A DNA stretch of 64,000 nucleotides from Leptobrachium leishanense (taxonomy: Eukaryota > Chordata > Amphibia > Anura > Megophryidae): contig CM019064.1 in the NCBI GenBank assembly GCA_009667805.1, forward strand, positions 108,288,328 through 108,352,327, in the 5' to 3' direction. Shown here piece after piece: positions 11,069 through 22,405 of the stretch (the stretch's first letter is position 1; every line of letters begins with the position of its first letter). A model generated the notes under the pieces. The model had not been told where the DNA came from and searched no databases. It worked only from the letters and a program-made list of their open reading frames with translations. Position numbers and translations under genes: made by a program.

Positions 11069-12280
11069 GTAAAAGTATTATAACAGCTAAATTCAGGACG
11101 AGCTATATAATTATTCCTGGAAATTTCTTATAATGGTATTGTGTTGTCTACTCCAAAACCATCTTCAAATTTCTCGGTGTCAGGAAGGATCCCTGGCTGT
11201 AGCCATTCTGGAACCCCCCCCTGGTGGTACACTTCAATGTACTGTTCCTGCCCTGTAACCAGCATTCACTATCAGCATCCAGCAATGCAACAGTTAACTC
11301 ACAAACAACACACGTGACTCACAAAATAAAGGGCTCTGCCCCACAATTAACATTGCTGGTTCATTACAGCTCTTGTGCTGGAGAGAGTGAGGTGCTGCTA
11401 ACCCGCTGCTCTGCTATAACCATCTGTTCCTGTTTATTATTTATGTTTCCTGCAACTCCACCATCATCCTTCTGAGAATCATCCGGTCAGTTTATTTCCA
11501 CATCATCCTCCCTACCCCTTCCCACCTGCTTATCAGTGCAAGACACTGCATCCTGGGCTCATACCCCTGCCATCCAGGTGCCACCCAGGTACCATCTCCA
11601 CGTTCCGGACACTTCAAAAATGATAAAATTTAAATCTAAACCACATACTCATTGGGTGAGGAAGGAATGAGTTAAGAATTATAATTTTAGTTGAAACTAT
11701 TTGATTTCAGGATAAATTTTCACGGATCTATTAATATAGCAGATTAAATTAGAGATTAATCCTTGCAAGTGCTAATTACATTTAAAAAAAAAACTTCTAC
11801 AGGGAAAACTGAATTTATTGCAGCATTCCTCAAAAGGTTAAGATTTTTACTAGAAACGAATATTTAATTTCTGAATCATATAGTGAGATAAATATACATT
11901 ACCTTCATTGGGTTAATTTGTAAGATGTCTTGTAGAATTTAAATTCATTGGAAGGAAATGGTATTTTTGGAGATGTAATTTTAAGCAAGACTTTCATTAA
12001 TCATTTAATTTGCCACAAATGGCATATGATTTTATTATTTAAAAATTCTCATTTTTCAGTTAAACATTTTAAAGAATATTAGAATTAATTTAGCTTACAA
12101 AAATAACTTAATTGATTATATGTTGAATATGCATATCCTTTCTGCTCAAACAGTGGAATAGTCTAGTAGATGAGTTGCAGATTTCTCAGAGAAAAGTGTA
12201 TATTAAAATTACAATTAATTACTTTTCGTTTATTTAATCACTTATGTTGTAAGATTCCGAAAATGCTGTATTCTACAGCA
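11069..12280. other. No recognisable feature
   Basis: A slightly GC-richer patch (11180-11610) is followed by AT-rich DNA. An 83-residue open frame at 11224-11475 resembles no family and I do not call it a gene. Confidence 0.45.
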
Positions 12281-13287
12281 GGGACTAAATTACAATCTTC
12301 GTGCAAAAAGCCTAGCGCAAAGCAAAAATTTTTGCACGCGCAAATCACTGCTGGAAATACAATCCTCGTGGCTTTTTTCTACCGCCGATCAATTGCTCGC
12401 GCAAATAGGACACGCCCAAATGCACGCGCATTACCGTCTCACACAAAAATCTTTCTGCACGCTGTTGTTTTTCGCAATTCAGCCTATCTCACGGTAATAA
12501 ATTGCACCTGCCACAGTCAGTCTGTGACTGTGTCTGTTCTATTTTCAGGCAGTTACAGCGTCCTGGGTGGTTGGTGGTTTTGGTGAGAATAGAGAGATAG
12601 AGATAGAGAAGATATTAGTGCAGGAGCAGGTTCATTTGCGTGTCATCACACATACATCACATAGATCCACATTACACATAATCACACCCCATAATACAAT
12701 CCAAACGCTAATAGGGTAAAAACCCATTAGTGATTTGGATCTTGCGCTTTTCATCGTGACCTTACTGTACTTTGTGTTCCATATGCTTAACATGGGGAGC
12801 GCAAAGAGTTAACTAGCGTTAGCATATTGTAATACTAACGCTAATTACCATCCGTCTGCGGTTAACCTGACCGTTAGCACCAGGTCTAGGCTGTGGTTAA
12901 CGGTACCGCTGCTGCAGAAGCCGTCAGCACCAACCAAACCCCCCCCAAATAAATTGCATACTCACCTTCCATCCCGCGGTGGGAACGGCAGCTCCAACTG
13001 TCTCCTCTTGCCGCAGGGAGAGACTGTGGGAAAAAATCCCCCAGTCTCCCTCTGCAGATCACTACGCCGACCTACAGGCAGCGTCAGCCTCAATGGAGTC
13101 CTATGGATTCCATTGGGGGGATACTCACGGCGGTGCAAAGGGCTGTCGCGCGCAACCCGGGGCTTAGCGCCAGATTATGATGCAGGCATTGGTATCACGC
13201 TAAAATGGGGATGCAAAGGAAAAACCTGCAGGCGCAGGTTTTTCTCCCTAGCGAACCAGTTTTAGCATTCACATCGTAATAGTGCCC
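12281..13287. mobile_element. Hairpin-rich MITE, GGGC-ATTACAATC family (copy 2)
   Basis: Starts GGGACTAAATTACAATCTTC and ends with the complement of GGGCACTATTACGATGTG. It contains the family's CTCCCCATGTTAAGCATATG-like segment (complement, near 12782-12801), a decayed form of the 42-bp hairpin (about 12892-12932) and an AACCTGCAGGCGCAGGTT-type palindrome near 13225. It is longer than the other copies, and no clear target duplication survives. Confidence 0.6.
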
Positions 13288-13439
13288 AAAGAGTGCAAGT
13301 ACATATGCATGAATATTTGTACAAATAAGGATTGCTTCTCAGTCTTTTATTCCCCTCGTATACATGATCGGCAGTAGCAGACACAGCAGCCCAAGATCAA
13401 GTTAACACAATCTGGGACTGTGTGCTATATCATTGCAAA

Positions 13440-13560
13440 CAACATTTTTATGTTGCAAACAAATTTTGCTAGCATTTGGGCTCCAGGAGTTGCCCCTAAA
13501 GTTTTAGCATCATGGGCATAACACCTGAGATGCTAATATTTTTTTTAAAACTAGATGGGA
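13440..13560. repeat. Fragment of a TTAA MITE
   Basis: Contains TTTGGGCTCCAGGAGTTGCC and CTAAAGTTTTAGCATCATGG, which resemble internal parts of the MITEs at 10597-11068 and 37032-37480. No ends are preserved. Confidence 0.4.
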
Positions 13561-13817
13561 AATGTCTCTAATGGACTTTTCCCCATCTTGTCCTGGATGG
13601 ACGTCAGAACTATAGTAACCTCGGCAGATGTAAATACAATGTAAATATATTTATTATTAGGTTTAATTATTGAACATACTGTAGGTTTAAATAGGACTAA
13701 TCACTATATCCTTTCTGTTTCGAGTATTTGGCTTTTACTATAAAAGGTACAAAAAAGTTGAATTCTCTAATTAGTTTTTCATCCTACAACCTCAACTTCA
13801 CTAAATTGAAGAATCCT

Positions 13818-14644
13818 TTAACCCTTTGACTGCTGAATCTTTTCACACCTCTGTGCTGAGGTCATTTTTACCGCTTTCGCTCATCATGTTTAACCGCGTT
13901 TTGAAGCCATATTTTAATATATGACCCAGACATATTATATATCGTTCTTTTCGGCAGATTCATAATATGTCATTATTATATGTATACGTCATGTCCTGTC
14001 TGTAGATTATAACACAAAATGCAATAAAATATGAATTTTGAATAATTTACTATGTGTAAAGTGTTTTTTTTTTTCCCCATTTCAACATGCAAGCGTTTAC
14101 GGTTATATTTGTATGGGGTGCGCTTGTTAAAAAAATTAGAAATGGGGACTCGTTAAATTTTTTTTTGGGGAAAATGTCGCTATTTTTAACAAACGCACCA
14201 CATACAAAAATCGTTAGTGCAGCATCATTGTTCACATTATAACTGAAATGGGAACAATATTGCTGCATTAACAAAACAAAAACAAAAAAAATTGTTTTTC
14301 TTTTTTTTAGAATTTTTTTATGAATATTTTTTTATTTTTATTTTTTAAAAAAAACTTTTTTTCATGGTCATGTTTGGTATCGTTGGAAAGACCATGCTCT
14401 GGCTGATCCAAAGATATAATAAACATTAACCCCTAGCTGCCACGGATCGGGAGATAGAGGGTTCATTGGAACCCCCTATCTCCACCAAAGCTGGCAGCTA
14501 GGGGTTAACTCCAGGACTGGCGTCCTTGCGCTATGTCCTGGCGGATTGCTGCCTCCTGTGCATGGATGCGCTCAGCGCGTCCATAGCACAGGAGAACCAC
14601 TTGGCTGGACGCGCTGAGCGCGTCCATAGCAGCCAAGTGGTTAA
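13818..14644 (-). mobile_element. TTAA hairpin-array MITE, type B, reverse orientation
   Basis: An 827-bp element with TTAA at 13818-13821 and 14641-14644. It is homologous in reverse to 8068-9312: same ends, same AT-rich block, and the subterminal hairpins with GGACGCGCTGAGCGCGTCC (about 14615-14635) and the GATAGGGGGTTC stem-loop (14427-14507). Several central hairpins of the longer copy are missing, so it is an internal-deletion derivative. Confidence 0.8.
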
Positions 14645-15651
14645 AAAGCAGTGGACTGCCAGGCAATGTTCTCTCTGTAGCTGCCCCTAAGTCCTAAATT
14701 GACCTGAGCTGAATGACTCTTCCCCCCCCCCCATCCACCCCCTTATCCTGCTTTTATATCAGTATTGTGGTTTGCATTGTTACGCAGATATCTCTTGCAT
14801 ACACTTTGATGTGTACCCATGCATGAATTTTGTCATCCATAAAAAAATCACAAAAAGGCCTCTCATCAACTCTGAAAAATATTTTTCATTTTTTCTGTTT
14901 CATTTAATTTTTCTGTATTTCTAAAAGATTGCATAATTTGTTGATACTCTGTAAAAGATAACAATAATCATCATTTATGCTATAACCTTTATATAATAAA
15001 CTTGCATTACTATATAAACAAAAAAAATTGAGAAGTTACAATAGTTGGATGTTTTTAGCCATATAAATAGCTGTGCTGTTGTGTAATTTTGCTTGGATAA
15101 CAGGATTATGATGTTTATTTACAATTGCACCAAGCTCACTCTTGAGTTATAATTGTCTGTTAAAAAAAATCCAATAATTATGATCTAGGGAATTCATTAC
15201 AGTGGCCATCTCAGCAACATTACTAAGATATTAACAACTCTACCAACTCAGCAACACTACTGGAATATCAGCATTCACAGCTTTAACTTCAAATCTCCAG
15301 TCAATATTAAACCTATAAGAGCCAGCAAAGTTCATTTGATCTGGGAAGAACTCGGCCTTATATTAACAACTTTCATAACTGTTAAACACAAAGGAGGTTA
15401 TTCACTAACTACCATTGTTTAGAATCTTTGCAAACACCAGCGGAATTCACCTTTATTGCAAGCATGATTAACTTCAACCATCCAGAAAGGGAGAATCAAA
15501 TGAAACTTTGCCTGCTGCTCTTTGAATTTCCCTATTTGGTTCAGTAAGGTTTATTGTGGGTTCAACAATGCTAAACATTGCCAGGTAGTATATAACGCAT
15601 TGGTAGATTCACTACCAATCGGCTTTCCGTAAACTTACCGGCAGGAGATAA
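14645..15651. other. AT-rich DNA, no recognised gene
   Basis: No element ends, tandem repeats or protein-like frames recognised. Confidence 0.45.
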
Positions 15652-16004
15652 TTAACCCCATAAGGACCATTGACGTACATAGTAAGTCCTGGGGAAAATT
15701 CCCCTTAAAGACCAAGGATGTACTATGTACATCATGGCCCTTTAACCTCCCCCCTCTCTCTCCCTAAACTCACCTCTCTGGCTGGGGTCTCACTTTGGTC
15801 TGGCTTCCTGGAAGCCAGCTCGATGGTTTTATTGGCCCCAGCCGTCGCAATGACATTTTCAGGTGCCCCGCGGAGCCTGCAAGGGGGAATCTGAAAGGGG
15901 AGGGGGGAGGTCTTTGAATCCTTCTCCCTCCCAATGGCTAAACATAGAAAAAAAAAGAGAGGCACCGCTGGAGAGGGCAGAGTCTACACTAGAGCCCTTA
16001 GGCA
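15652..16004. mobile_element. TTAA hairpin-array MITE, left part, type C
   Basis: Begins TTAACCCCATAAGGACC, followed by a hairpin pairing GACGTACATAGTAAGTCC with GGATGTACTATGTACATC. The segment through GGGGAATCTGAAAGGGGAGG matches 41082-41330. The element stops where the SINE at about 16005 begins, and no right end is seen beyond it. Confidence 0.65.
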
Positions 16005-16213
16005 AATAGCAGCTAGGTGGAGTAGAGGTAACATCACTGCTCTGCGTGGAGAGAGCCTGTGAGTCATGGGTTCGATCCCGACGAGTACCTCTCCAGTAAG
16101 TGTCCTTGGGCAAGACACCTAATGGTACACACTCGCCACCTAGGACATACTTGAAAATGAGATAAATCTCAATGTATCCTTCCTGGTAAAATCCTTTCTC
16201 AAAAAAAAAAAAG
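16005..16213 (+). mobile_element. tRNA-derived SINE, full length (best copy)
   Basis: Short interspersed element transcribed by RNA polymerase III. The head resembles a tRNA: an A-box-like GGTGGAGTAGAGG near 16016 and a B-box GGTTCGATCCC near 16069-16079. A body with GTGTCCTTGGGCAAGACACC follows, then the tail ending TTCCTGGTAAAATCC and an oligo-A tract. The tail matches the 3' end of the L2-like LINE at 36105-36172, which points to that LINE family as the source of its reverse transcriptase. It encodes no protein. Confidence 0.9.
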
Positions 16214-16407
16214 AATTTTGTTTGCAATAAGCAAAATTTGTCTGCACTTCACCAGGATATATCCAGATCAGGTTACCTCTATTATGACACAGGCTTTTGA
16301 ACTTGATGGTTATTCAAAGAGCCACAAATTGGCCACTGAATTGCACTGAATGTTGAATTTTTCTGTACAGTGCATTTTTGGGGCCATTGGGCTATTCAGA
16401 AAGCTGG

Positions 16408-16548
16408 CGATTCGAATCCTGGCAAGAGCACCTCTCCAGTAAGTGTCCTTGGGCAAGACACCTAACGGTACATACTCGCCACCCAGGACATACTTATAAA
16501 TGAGAGAAATCTCAATGTATCCTTCCTGGTAAAATACTTTCTAAAAAA
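16408..16548 (+). mobile_element. SINE, 5'-truncated
   Basis: Starts in the B-box region (ATTCGAATCCTGG) and runs through the body and conserved tail to an AT-rich end near 16548. The tRNA-like A-box half is missing. Confidence 0.82.
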
Positions 16549-17011
16549 ATATATATATATATTGAAAAGTTGCCAGTGAAATAAGGTGACTTTCGGTGAC
16601 AGTGAAATTCCCCATAGAGAAGTAATGGTTAATCTAGTTATAGAACACCGATCTGCACCGAAAAGTTGTCAAAATGCCCTGATTTTTGGTGGCTTCAATC
16701 GACATGTTTAAGCAGGTGAATCTCACAGGTTTCAATGTAAAAAAAATCCCCTGTTTTTATGAAATATTTACATAATCAGCCATTTATTCTTTTAATTTGC
16801 AGCAAATATTTTCGGTGAAATTTTTTAATCTTTTTTTTACATGGTGGTTTTTATATTCTGTAACAGACCTTATTATTGTTATTCATAGGACCTTATATAT
16901 TATTTCCATGCATTTTCATGCACTAGTTTTTTTAAAAACGCCTTTTAAAATTTATTTTTTTTAATCCTGTTTGGCGGCTGGTCGGCTTTTTTCAGATGCG
17001 TTCGGCAGATT

Positions 17012-17077
17012 TATTTATAAAGTAATTTACCAGGAAGGATACATTGAGATTTCTCTTGTTTTCAAGTATGTCCTGGG
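17012..17077 (-). mobile_element. SINE/LINE tail fragment
   Basis: Only the conserved tail is present on the minus strand (complement of AGTAATTTACCAGGAAGGAT through GTATGTCCTGGG). Confidence 0.72.
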
Positions 17078-17412
17078 ATTGATTCAGTGGTTTTTCAGCA
17101 GGTTTTTAGATCGATTTTTTTAGTGGTTTTTCAGTGGTTTGAGGATGCGGTCGGTGGTTTATCGATCGAGTCAGCATTTTGTTTCAGATCGATTCAGCGG
17201 TTATTCAATTCATTCAGTGGTTGTTTGGTGGTTTGTGGCTGCTTTCAGCTGGGTTGTTGGCGGCGTTCAGTGCATCGTTTCGGCGCTCTTCCGGGACCCT
17301 GCAGTGAGTGCTGAATTCACCACAGGGTCGGCAAATTAAGGGTGCCAAAGTGCGCCAAAGGAGAGAGCATCAAAAATTTTGCTGAAATTTAGGTGCTCTC
17401 TGAATAACCCCT

Positions 17413-18534
17413 TTGATTGTGGTAAACTGAACTAATATAGAGTTGTGCGTAGTGCTGAAAATGACATTGTATATAAACATTTGATAATTATTTTATTACT
17501 TTTAGTATTACTTTTAACTGCAAATATGTTTCTTATAAACTTTTTATAACTTTTCCCAAATGACGCTGTCTTAATAATAAAAACAAATTAATATAATGAT
17601 TTCTCAGAACAAATATTCCATATTATTTCGGTCAAACATATTCAGGTTGCAGTAAATAAAAGGTTTCTCTTTTAATCTATACAGCACTAATGTAAGAAAA
17701 TTTCTATAGCAATGGTTAATGCAGGTTTCTAATGTTCAGTTTCACTACACGGAAACTCTAATGCTTTCAACCAATTAGGATTAATTGATATAGATGTAAA
17801 GTAGCATGTTAATGGATCACCTTCACAAAAATGTGATTTGCCAGTATTTTGTCAAGATAAAAGATAATTTTTATATGAGAAGCTTTCTAATAATTATTAC
17901 TATCCCTGGCCATATAATTCTGATGATTTCTCCATACTCAGACTTTATTGAAAGACTATGAATATAAAATAAATGTGGGATATAATGGTTTCCTGTGAAT
18001 ATCAAAATGACATTTAGTTGCATGAACCTAAGAAAATCCACAATTTAAAAAAGTATAAATAACTATGCTGTATTTGAATTGGTAATAGTTGGTACATGGT
18101 ACGTGATTTAGCCATTGATCATTAAATAATTATTTTGAATGTCATTATGAATGAGCCATGTAATGTTTATTACGTATACTCCTGTGAAATTTTTATAATT
18201 TTTTAGTTGCACAAAAAACAAAAGTATTGAATATTGAATATCATTAAATATTCAATAATGCAGATACATTTAAGAATTTAGATTCTTGTGCATCTTTTCT
18301 ATTGCAGACAAAATATACAAAGGTTGCGAAGAAGAGTGACTGTAAATAATTCCACTATGGGTTAAATATATTGAAAAACATTTTTTGTTATTTTATGAAT
18401 AGATGGACACATACATAATGTTACACTGTAAGTCACTTGTAAGCTTATCATTTTTAAAGTCTTTAATAGAGAAGGTTAGTGTGACGAAACGGCCACCCCA
18501 AAGTTTATTTGCATTTATTTTTCTTTACAGTTAA
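17413..18534. other. AT-rich DNA, no recognised gene
   Basis: Long AT-rich stretch, probably single copy. No element or protein signature seen. Confidence 0.45.
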
Positions 18535-18812
18535 GGCTAGGGTCAAACAAACGCATTATTCGCAGCGACCGTCAAATAGTCGTCCAAACGCATTGATGTA
18601 CTTTTTCACGGAATGCGCGAAAACGGTCAGACGACGCGCATTTTCGCACATGATTTTTTAGATCATCAATAAAACACTTTTTGCATCTGAACATTATGTA
18701 GGCTGAACATTAGCAGCGTCTGACAACTCCTAATCACGCACACAAGCCGCTATGCCGCCGCAGCACACTCTCTACGTCAGTATTAGCGTTTCTGCTTTCT
18801 CGAAAAAATGCA
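18535..18812. mobile_element. Harbinger-type MITE, truncated copy 2
   Basis: Left end GGCTAGGGTCAAACAAACGC preceded by TAA. The interior resembles the copies at 1828 and 33040 (AGCAGCGTCTGAC, CACACAAGCCGCTATGCCG). The right inverted end is missing. Confidence 0.7.
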
Positions 18813-19800
18813 TTCATTTTACTAGAGTATCTGAATAACCAAGCACTGAGGAGGGGAGTGCTTGGTATTCATAGGGAGTGGTGATAGGGAAGAAGCTTCA
18901 TGTGTGGACTGGTCCTCCTCTGAGTCCAATTGGGAGGAAAGGATCACAGGTGCAGGTATAGTCAATTTAGAGCCTGCGAACTGGCCTTGAATAATGATGT
19001 CATCAACCTGTGCAGCCGGCATCATTCTGAGAGAGCCCATTGGAATTGCATCATCTTCATGCCACATGCTGCCACTCTAGCCCCTGCATGCGGATCTGAG
19101 CGCTTTTTGGACTGTGACACCATAGGGGCCTGTGCTATCATAGGCTGTGACACCGTAGGGGCCCGGATTGCAGACCCTTGCTCTGCATGACTGCAGTTAC
19201 AATTATTTGTAAGGTGCCACTAAGTTCCATATCACTGTACAATGGGAGATACAGAATAACCAATATACATACAAGTTAAACATATACAACAGTATCAGAG
19301 AGGCCCCTGCTCAAGAGCATACACTCTGAGAAGACCTGATGGAGAGCAGGGAAAACTGCAGTGCCGGGATGTCTGAGTGGACTGGGATGTTAACTGTTCT
19401 TATCTGATTCTGTTCTAAATAAAAACAGGCCTGCTGAAATGGCCAGTGAGTCTGCTTAACCCAATATGACCAGTGTCATCTGCTTTATTGGGAGAAATTA
19501 AGAACTGACATTGATTCAACGCTGCTTGCTGAGGGGAGAATCTGGGAACTGGCGGAGGAGAACGAACCACGGCGGCCGAGGGAAAATAGTTGACCTGGGC
19601 TCTCATAACAGTTTTAAACTGCAATCTCAAACCTCCATTAATCAGTATTTACATAGCATTAGCATTTGATATAACTCATCCCTCTCCTCACCTAGTCACA
19701 AGTCATGATAGAGGCCACTTCCATCACCCCCACCATTTCTGAACCACTGGCACTTGTGATCCTAATGACCTAATGAGAGGGATGTGTTCCTCCACACAAT
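18813..19800. other. Unclassified, moderately GC-rich sequence
   Basis: Contains two adjacent similar segments around TGTGACACCATAGGGGCC and TGTGACACCGTAGGGGCC (about 19110-19165). The stretch at 19205-19330 (CACTGTACAATGGGAGATAC, then CAAGAGCATACACTCTGAG) resembles L2-derived repeats such as 53944-54290. No intact gene. Confidence 0.4.
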
Positions 19801-19804
19801 CTTT

Positions 19805-19945
19805 CTAGATTGTAAACTCCTATGAGCAGGGTCCACTACACCTCTTGTCTCCATTTTATGCTTATTTGTGTCTTGTTCTCTTTGGTTATTGTAAAGCGCT
19901 GCTGAAACTGTTGGCGCTGACAATAACAATTATAATAATGATGGC
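19805..19945 (+). mobile_element. L2-clade LINE 3' end fragment
   Basis: Contains AGATTGTAAACTCCTATGAG and GTAAAGCGCTGCTGAAAC, then TTGGCGCTGACAATAACAAT, the typical 3' UTR layout of the LINE ending at 27796. No coding sequence remains. Confidence 0.65.
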
Positions 19946-20730
19946 AATAACAATAATGATTTTCCACGCACATACTGATACAGAGCACGTAGAGGGTGGA
20001 ATTGATTTATCTTATGCTCTGTTTAAAATTATTTGTAATCTCTTAAACATAAACTTTGAATCATTTTATCATTTGTATTTCAACAGTATGTGTGAACATG
20101 TTTTTGCATAATTAATGTTAAATATATTCTTAATTTTCCTCCTTCATCTTCTGACTAATCCTCAATCCACAGAAAATTATGTCAACGTTATTATTATCTT
20201 TATTCACCATTTAACATTCACTGCTCTGTATGGAAACTGACCTACATCTCCAAGTAAATCCAGAAAGCACCAGTCCACATGCATCTACATATGTATGTCA
20301 TATTCCAATTCCTTTTGCTTCTCTTACAACATAAAATCCACCATAAGGGTTTGTTTTACCCTTCCCACATTTAACAACCCACACCTTGTATCTCCATTTT
20401 TATATTTTAACTTTCTCTCCGTATCTGTATTCAGAGTCATTCCTTCAGAAATGTTTTATATTTGTTGTGACAGACTGCCTGGCACAACAACTGTGTGCCT
20501 CTGTCAGTCTTTAGCTTTCTCCCTGCTTGAATGCAAAATCCAGCATCCACAGCCCCAAATCCTCCCTAAAATCACCAGGTACGACTAGTGTTTGACTGCA
20601 AAGCAAGATAGACTGTTTTTTGAAACACACAGATAAAAACCGTTGAGGGACAACCCCCGTTCATGAATACTTTTCAGATACTATCAACAGATCCAGTAAC
20701 AGGACAATGGGAAGATACATTCAACACAAT

Positions 20731-21620
20731 CAGGGTTATCCAAAGAGATCCGAATTGCTTGAGAAAGGTAACCGAACGCTGAAAATCAGCGTTCGGTTAC
20801 CTTTCCTGACCATTCGGCTATCCAGAGAGCAGGCAATTCGCCAAATCCTGGCGAATTGCCTGAACATACGGTGCCTGTTCGAGGGCAGAGAAATCCCCAT
20901 GAAAAAGCACAGCTTCGGCTATTCAGAGAACACAAACCAGCAGTGAAAGGTTCCGCTAATGCCCTGCCATTCGGTGGTTTCATTCGGCAAGTTTATTCAG
21001 GCGAATCCCATAGGCTTCAATGTTAAAAATATTCCCGTTTTTAATTCAATATCTAATAAACCGTTCATTATAAAATTCTGCAGCAAAAAGTCTCTTTATT
21101 TATAGATTTTTTAGGATACTTTAAGCATTTTTCAGATTTTTTTTTTTTTAAGTCTGATTTTTTTTTTTTTTTTTCAGTTTACTTATTTTTTTTGTAACAG
21201 CCCTCTTTATTATCATTCCCTGGACCTCCTGTGAAAATTTCAGACATTTTCGCTCAGTAGTTTCTTTGCAAACAGCGTTTAATTTTCCGAGATTCATACA
21301 AATGGTTTTGCTAATTTATTCACCTCCCTCTGCGTCACAGCTGCTTCGGCTCTGTGTGATTCGGCTCCTGTTCGGCTCCTGTTCGGTTTTTCGAAGGTTA
21401 ATCCAGATGTTTTTGCTTGTTTTCTGCGTGCATTCGGTGGGTTTTGCGGTTAGTTTTCATCAGGTTTGCGGCAGCTTTTCCCTGGAATTCGGGGGCCCTG
21501 TGCTGTTTGCATTTCGGTGACCCTGCGGTGTATTCAGCAATCGGCAAAAGGAACCGAATTGAAGAGAACGAAAAGTCACCGAACGTGCGGTGACTTTTCG
21601 AATCTCTTTGGATAACCCTG
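20731..21620. mobile_element. GGGTTATTC foldback MITE, 890 bp
   Basis: Ends CAGGGTTATCCAAAGAGAT and its exact complement at 21602-21620 form clear inverted repeats. A 43-bp subterminal hairpin lies at 20763-20805, with arms starting GAAAGGTAACCGAACGCTGA and loop AAA. A second, looser one (GAAAAGTCACCGAACG paired with CGGTGACTTTTCG) lies near the right end. The short frames over it are incidental. Related to 16388-17412, 51020-51200, 55717-56511 and 59407-59587. Confidence 0.75.
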
Positions 21621-21745
21621 AACGTTTTATCTGCTTTTGCTTCTGCCTCACAAGGCTCATATGGTGGGTGGGTTAACTTTTTCATTTTTAGTAATTGTTG
21701 CAGTTTTCCCCTCATAGATTTACCTGCAGGAACTCTCAACTCTCT

Positions 21746-22405
21746 GGGCCATATTCTTATGTTCATACTAGAATGCTAATAGAGAAAAAACCTGCGCCTG
21801 CAGGTTTTCCTGTAGTGTCCCCGTTTTAGTGTGAGATTCCAGAGCAGGCGCTATCTCGGCACCTTGCCCCAGAACAATGTGCTACCCTAGGTGATACATT
21901 TGCGGTAGCACCGCCGCGAGTATCACCTCCTGCAGTCCATAGGACTCCATGGAGGGTTGCACTGCCAGGCCGCAAGTCCTATGTGATCTCGGACTCACTA
22001 CTGCTCCCGGTGGCATGTAGCAGCAGATCAGACCGCCATTATCGCCATGGGATGAGAGGTAAGTATTTGATTTATTGGGGCTTTAGCTGGTGCTAACTGA
22101 TTCTGCAAAAGCTGAATCAGTTAGCACCAGCTTCTAGATGATGGTAAAATTTTCGGTGCGGTAATTAGCATTAGGATTTGTAATACCTTACGCATCCTAA
22201 CGCTAATTACTGTTTGCACTCCCAATGTTAAGTATGGGATGCTTAAGATACATTAAGCTCACGCAATCACTGATGGGCTAATAAATTGTTTTCATGATTA
22301 GTGTTAGAAATGTAATATGGGTCGCATGCGTTAAAGTCACTTATCCTGATGTTAACGCTTACTCACCCGACTGCTACAGGTAGCATTCACTTGGGAATAG
22401 GGCCC
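21746..22405. mobile_element. Hairpin-rich MITE, GGGC family (copy 3)
   Basis: A 660-bp element starting GGGCCATATTC and ending GAATAGGGCCC, flanked by TCT on both sides (21743-21745, 22406-22408). It contains the family's 42-bp hairpin at 22088-22129, with perfectly matched arms that differ from those of copies 1 and 4, and the TTAAGTATGGGATGC segment near 22230. Non-coding. Confidence 0.72.

Larger units (their letters stand above)
16388..17412. mobile_element. GGGTTATTC foldback MITE with nested SINEs
   Basis: Left end GGGCTATTCAGAAAGC and right end GCTCTCTGAATAACCCC form an inverted pair. The interior (about 16560-16800) is a reverse-oriented relative of 55717-56511, including the shared GTCAAAATGCCCTGATTTTT-like segment. 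SINE pieces at 16408-16548 and 17012-17077 lie inside it. Non-coding; superfamily unassigned. Confidence 0.65.

Noticed and set aside
16069..16079. A functional tRNA gene
   Set aside because: The B-box and A-box belong to a repeated SINE head. A full cloverleaf with an anticodon stem is not preserved, and the same sequence recurs in several SINE copies.
18822..19190. Overlapping frames on both strands suggesting a gene
   Set aside because: Short, without family similarity, and overlapping repeat-like sequence.
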